A stretch of DNA of 5,631 nt from NCBI GenBank assembly GCA_030045295.1, contig JASIGD010000180.1, forward strand, positions 1-5,631. The letters run 5' to 3'. The notes beneath the pieces were generated by a model. The model saw nothing but the letters and a program-made list of their open reading frames with translations. It had not been told where the DNA came from and did no database searches. Shown here piece by piece: positions 5,631 to 5,631 of this stretch. Source of the DNA: Streptosporangiaceae bacterium (GTDB lineage: Bacteria > Actinomycetota > Actinomycetes > Streptosporangiales > Streptosporangiaceae). A program made the translations under genes and the position numbers. Positions within the stretch are counted from its first letter, which is position 1, and each line of letters opens with the position of its first letter.

Positions 5631-5631
5631 G

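Larger units (their letters stand above)
5023..5631 (-). repeat. Right arm of the large imperfect inverted repeat
   Basis: Reverse complement of 4378-4989 at about 90% identity, running from within mutY (5023) back through the radA-mutY gap to codon 438/439 of a second radA at the window edge. The repeat is cut by the window edge, so its true extent is unknown. Gene order, spacing and reading frames are preserved within the arm; only its orientation relative to the left arm is reversed. Confidence 0.95.

Noticed and set aside
4378..5631. Inverted repeats as ends of a transposon or integron
   Set aside because: The arms are housekeeping coding sequence (radA, mutY) meeting almost centre to centre, with no room for cargo or a transposase.

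Overview
This is a high-GC window with the strong third-position G/C bias and gene content of an Actinomycete. Supporting genes are a DUF2516 membrane protein paired with an XRE-type regulator, a RadA whose upstream region matches the mycobacterial RecA-independent DNA-damage promoter, and a tail resembling M56 peptidases. I cannot name the genus. Both ends cut through genes, so this may be a whole short contig.

Layout. (1) Positions 2-142 (+): the last 46 residues of a membrane protein, probably an M56/BlaR1-like metallopeptidase, converging on the next unit across a GC hairpin. (2) Positions 195-1231 (-): an XRE-family regulator with an unusual repeat-bearing tail, then a DUF2516 membrane protein 5 bp downstream. 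A palindrome TTGCAATTGCAA and a promoter-like TTGCAA-17-CACAAT lie just upstream and predict a leaderless mRNA. (3) Positions 1282-2974 (-): a sugar-phosphate isomerase/epimerase-type TIM-barrel protein followed after 10 bp by a BKACE-family (DUF849) beta-keto acid cleavage enzyme, probably one transcript. (4) Positions 3065-4501 (+): complete radA, divergent from the isomerase gene, with a DNA-damage-type promoter (TTGTCGGTA-N8-TATCGT) that again predicts a leaderless mRNA. (5) Positions 4534-about 5030 (+): the N-terminal half of mutY, directly behind radA with no disA between them.

The main anomaly is on the right. From about 5023 to 5631 the window runs backwards through a second, roughly 90% identical copy of the same segment: the N-terminal part of mutY and the last 40 codons of radA, on the minus strand. 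The arms 4378-4989 and 5023-5631 form an imperfect inverted repeat of about 610 bp with a 33-bp spacer, joined near a 10-bp palindrome TGGCCGGCCA. Neither mutY copy has its C-terminal half. The differences are mostly silent, so both copies seem to have evolved as working full-length genes, probably in two related genomes. A chimeric join (amplification or assembly) is the simplest explanation. A real inverted duplication or recombination with a relative's DNA remains possible.

Functionally, radA and mutY form a DNA repair unit (recombination intermediate processing and 8-oxoG:A mismatch repair). The isomerase/BKACE pair suggests a small catabolic module of unknown substrate. The regulator/DUF2516 pair is a conserved actinobacterial couple of unknown role. 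I see no mobile element, CRISPR array, tRNA or rRNA.
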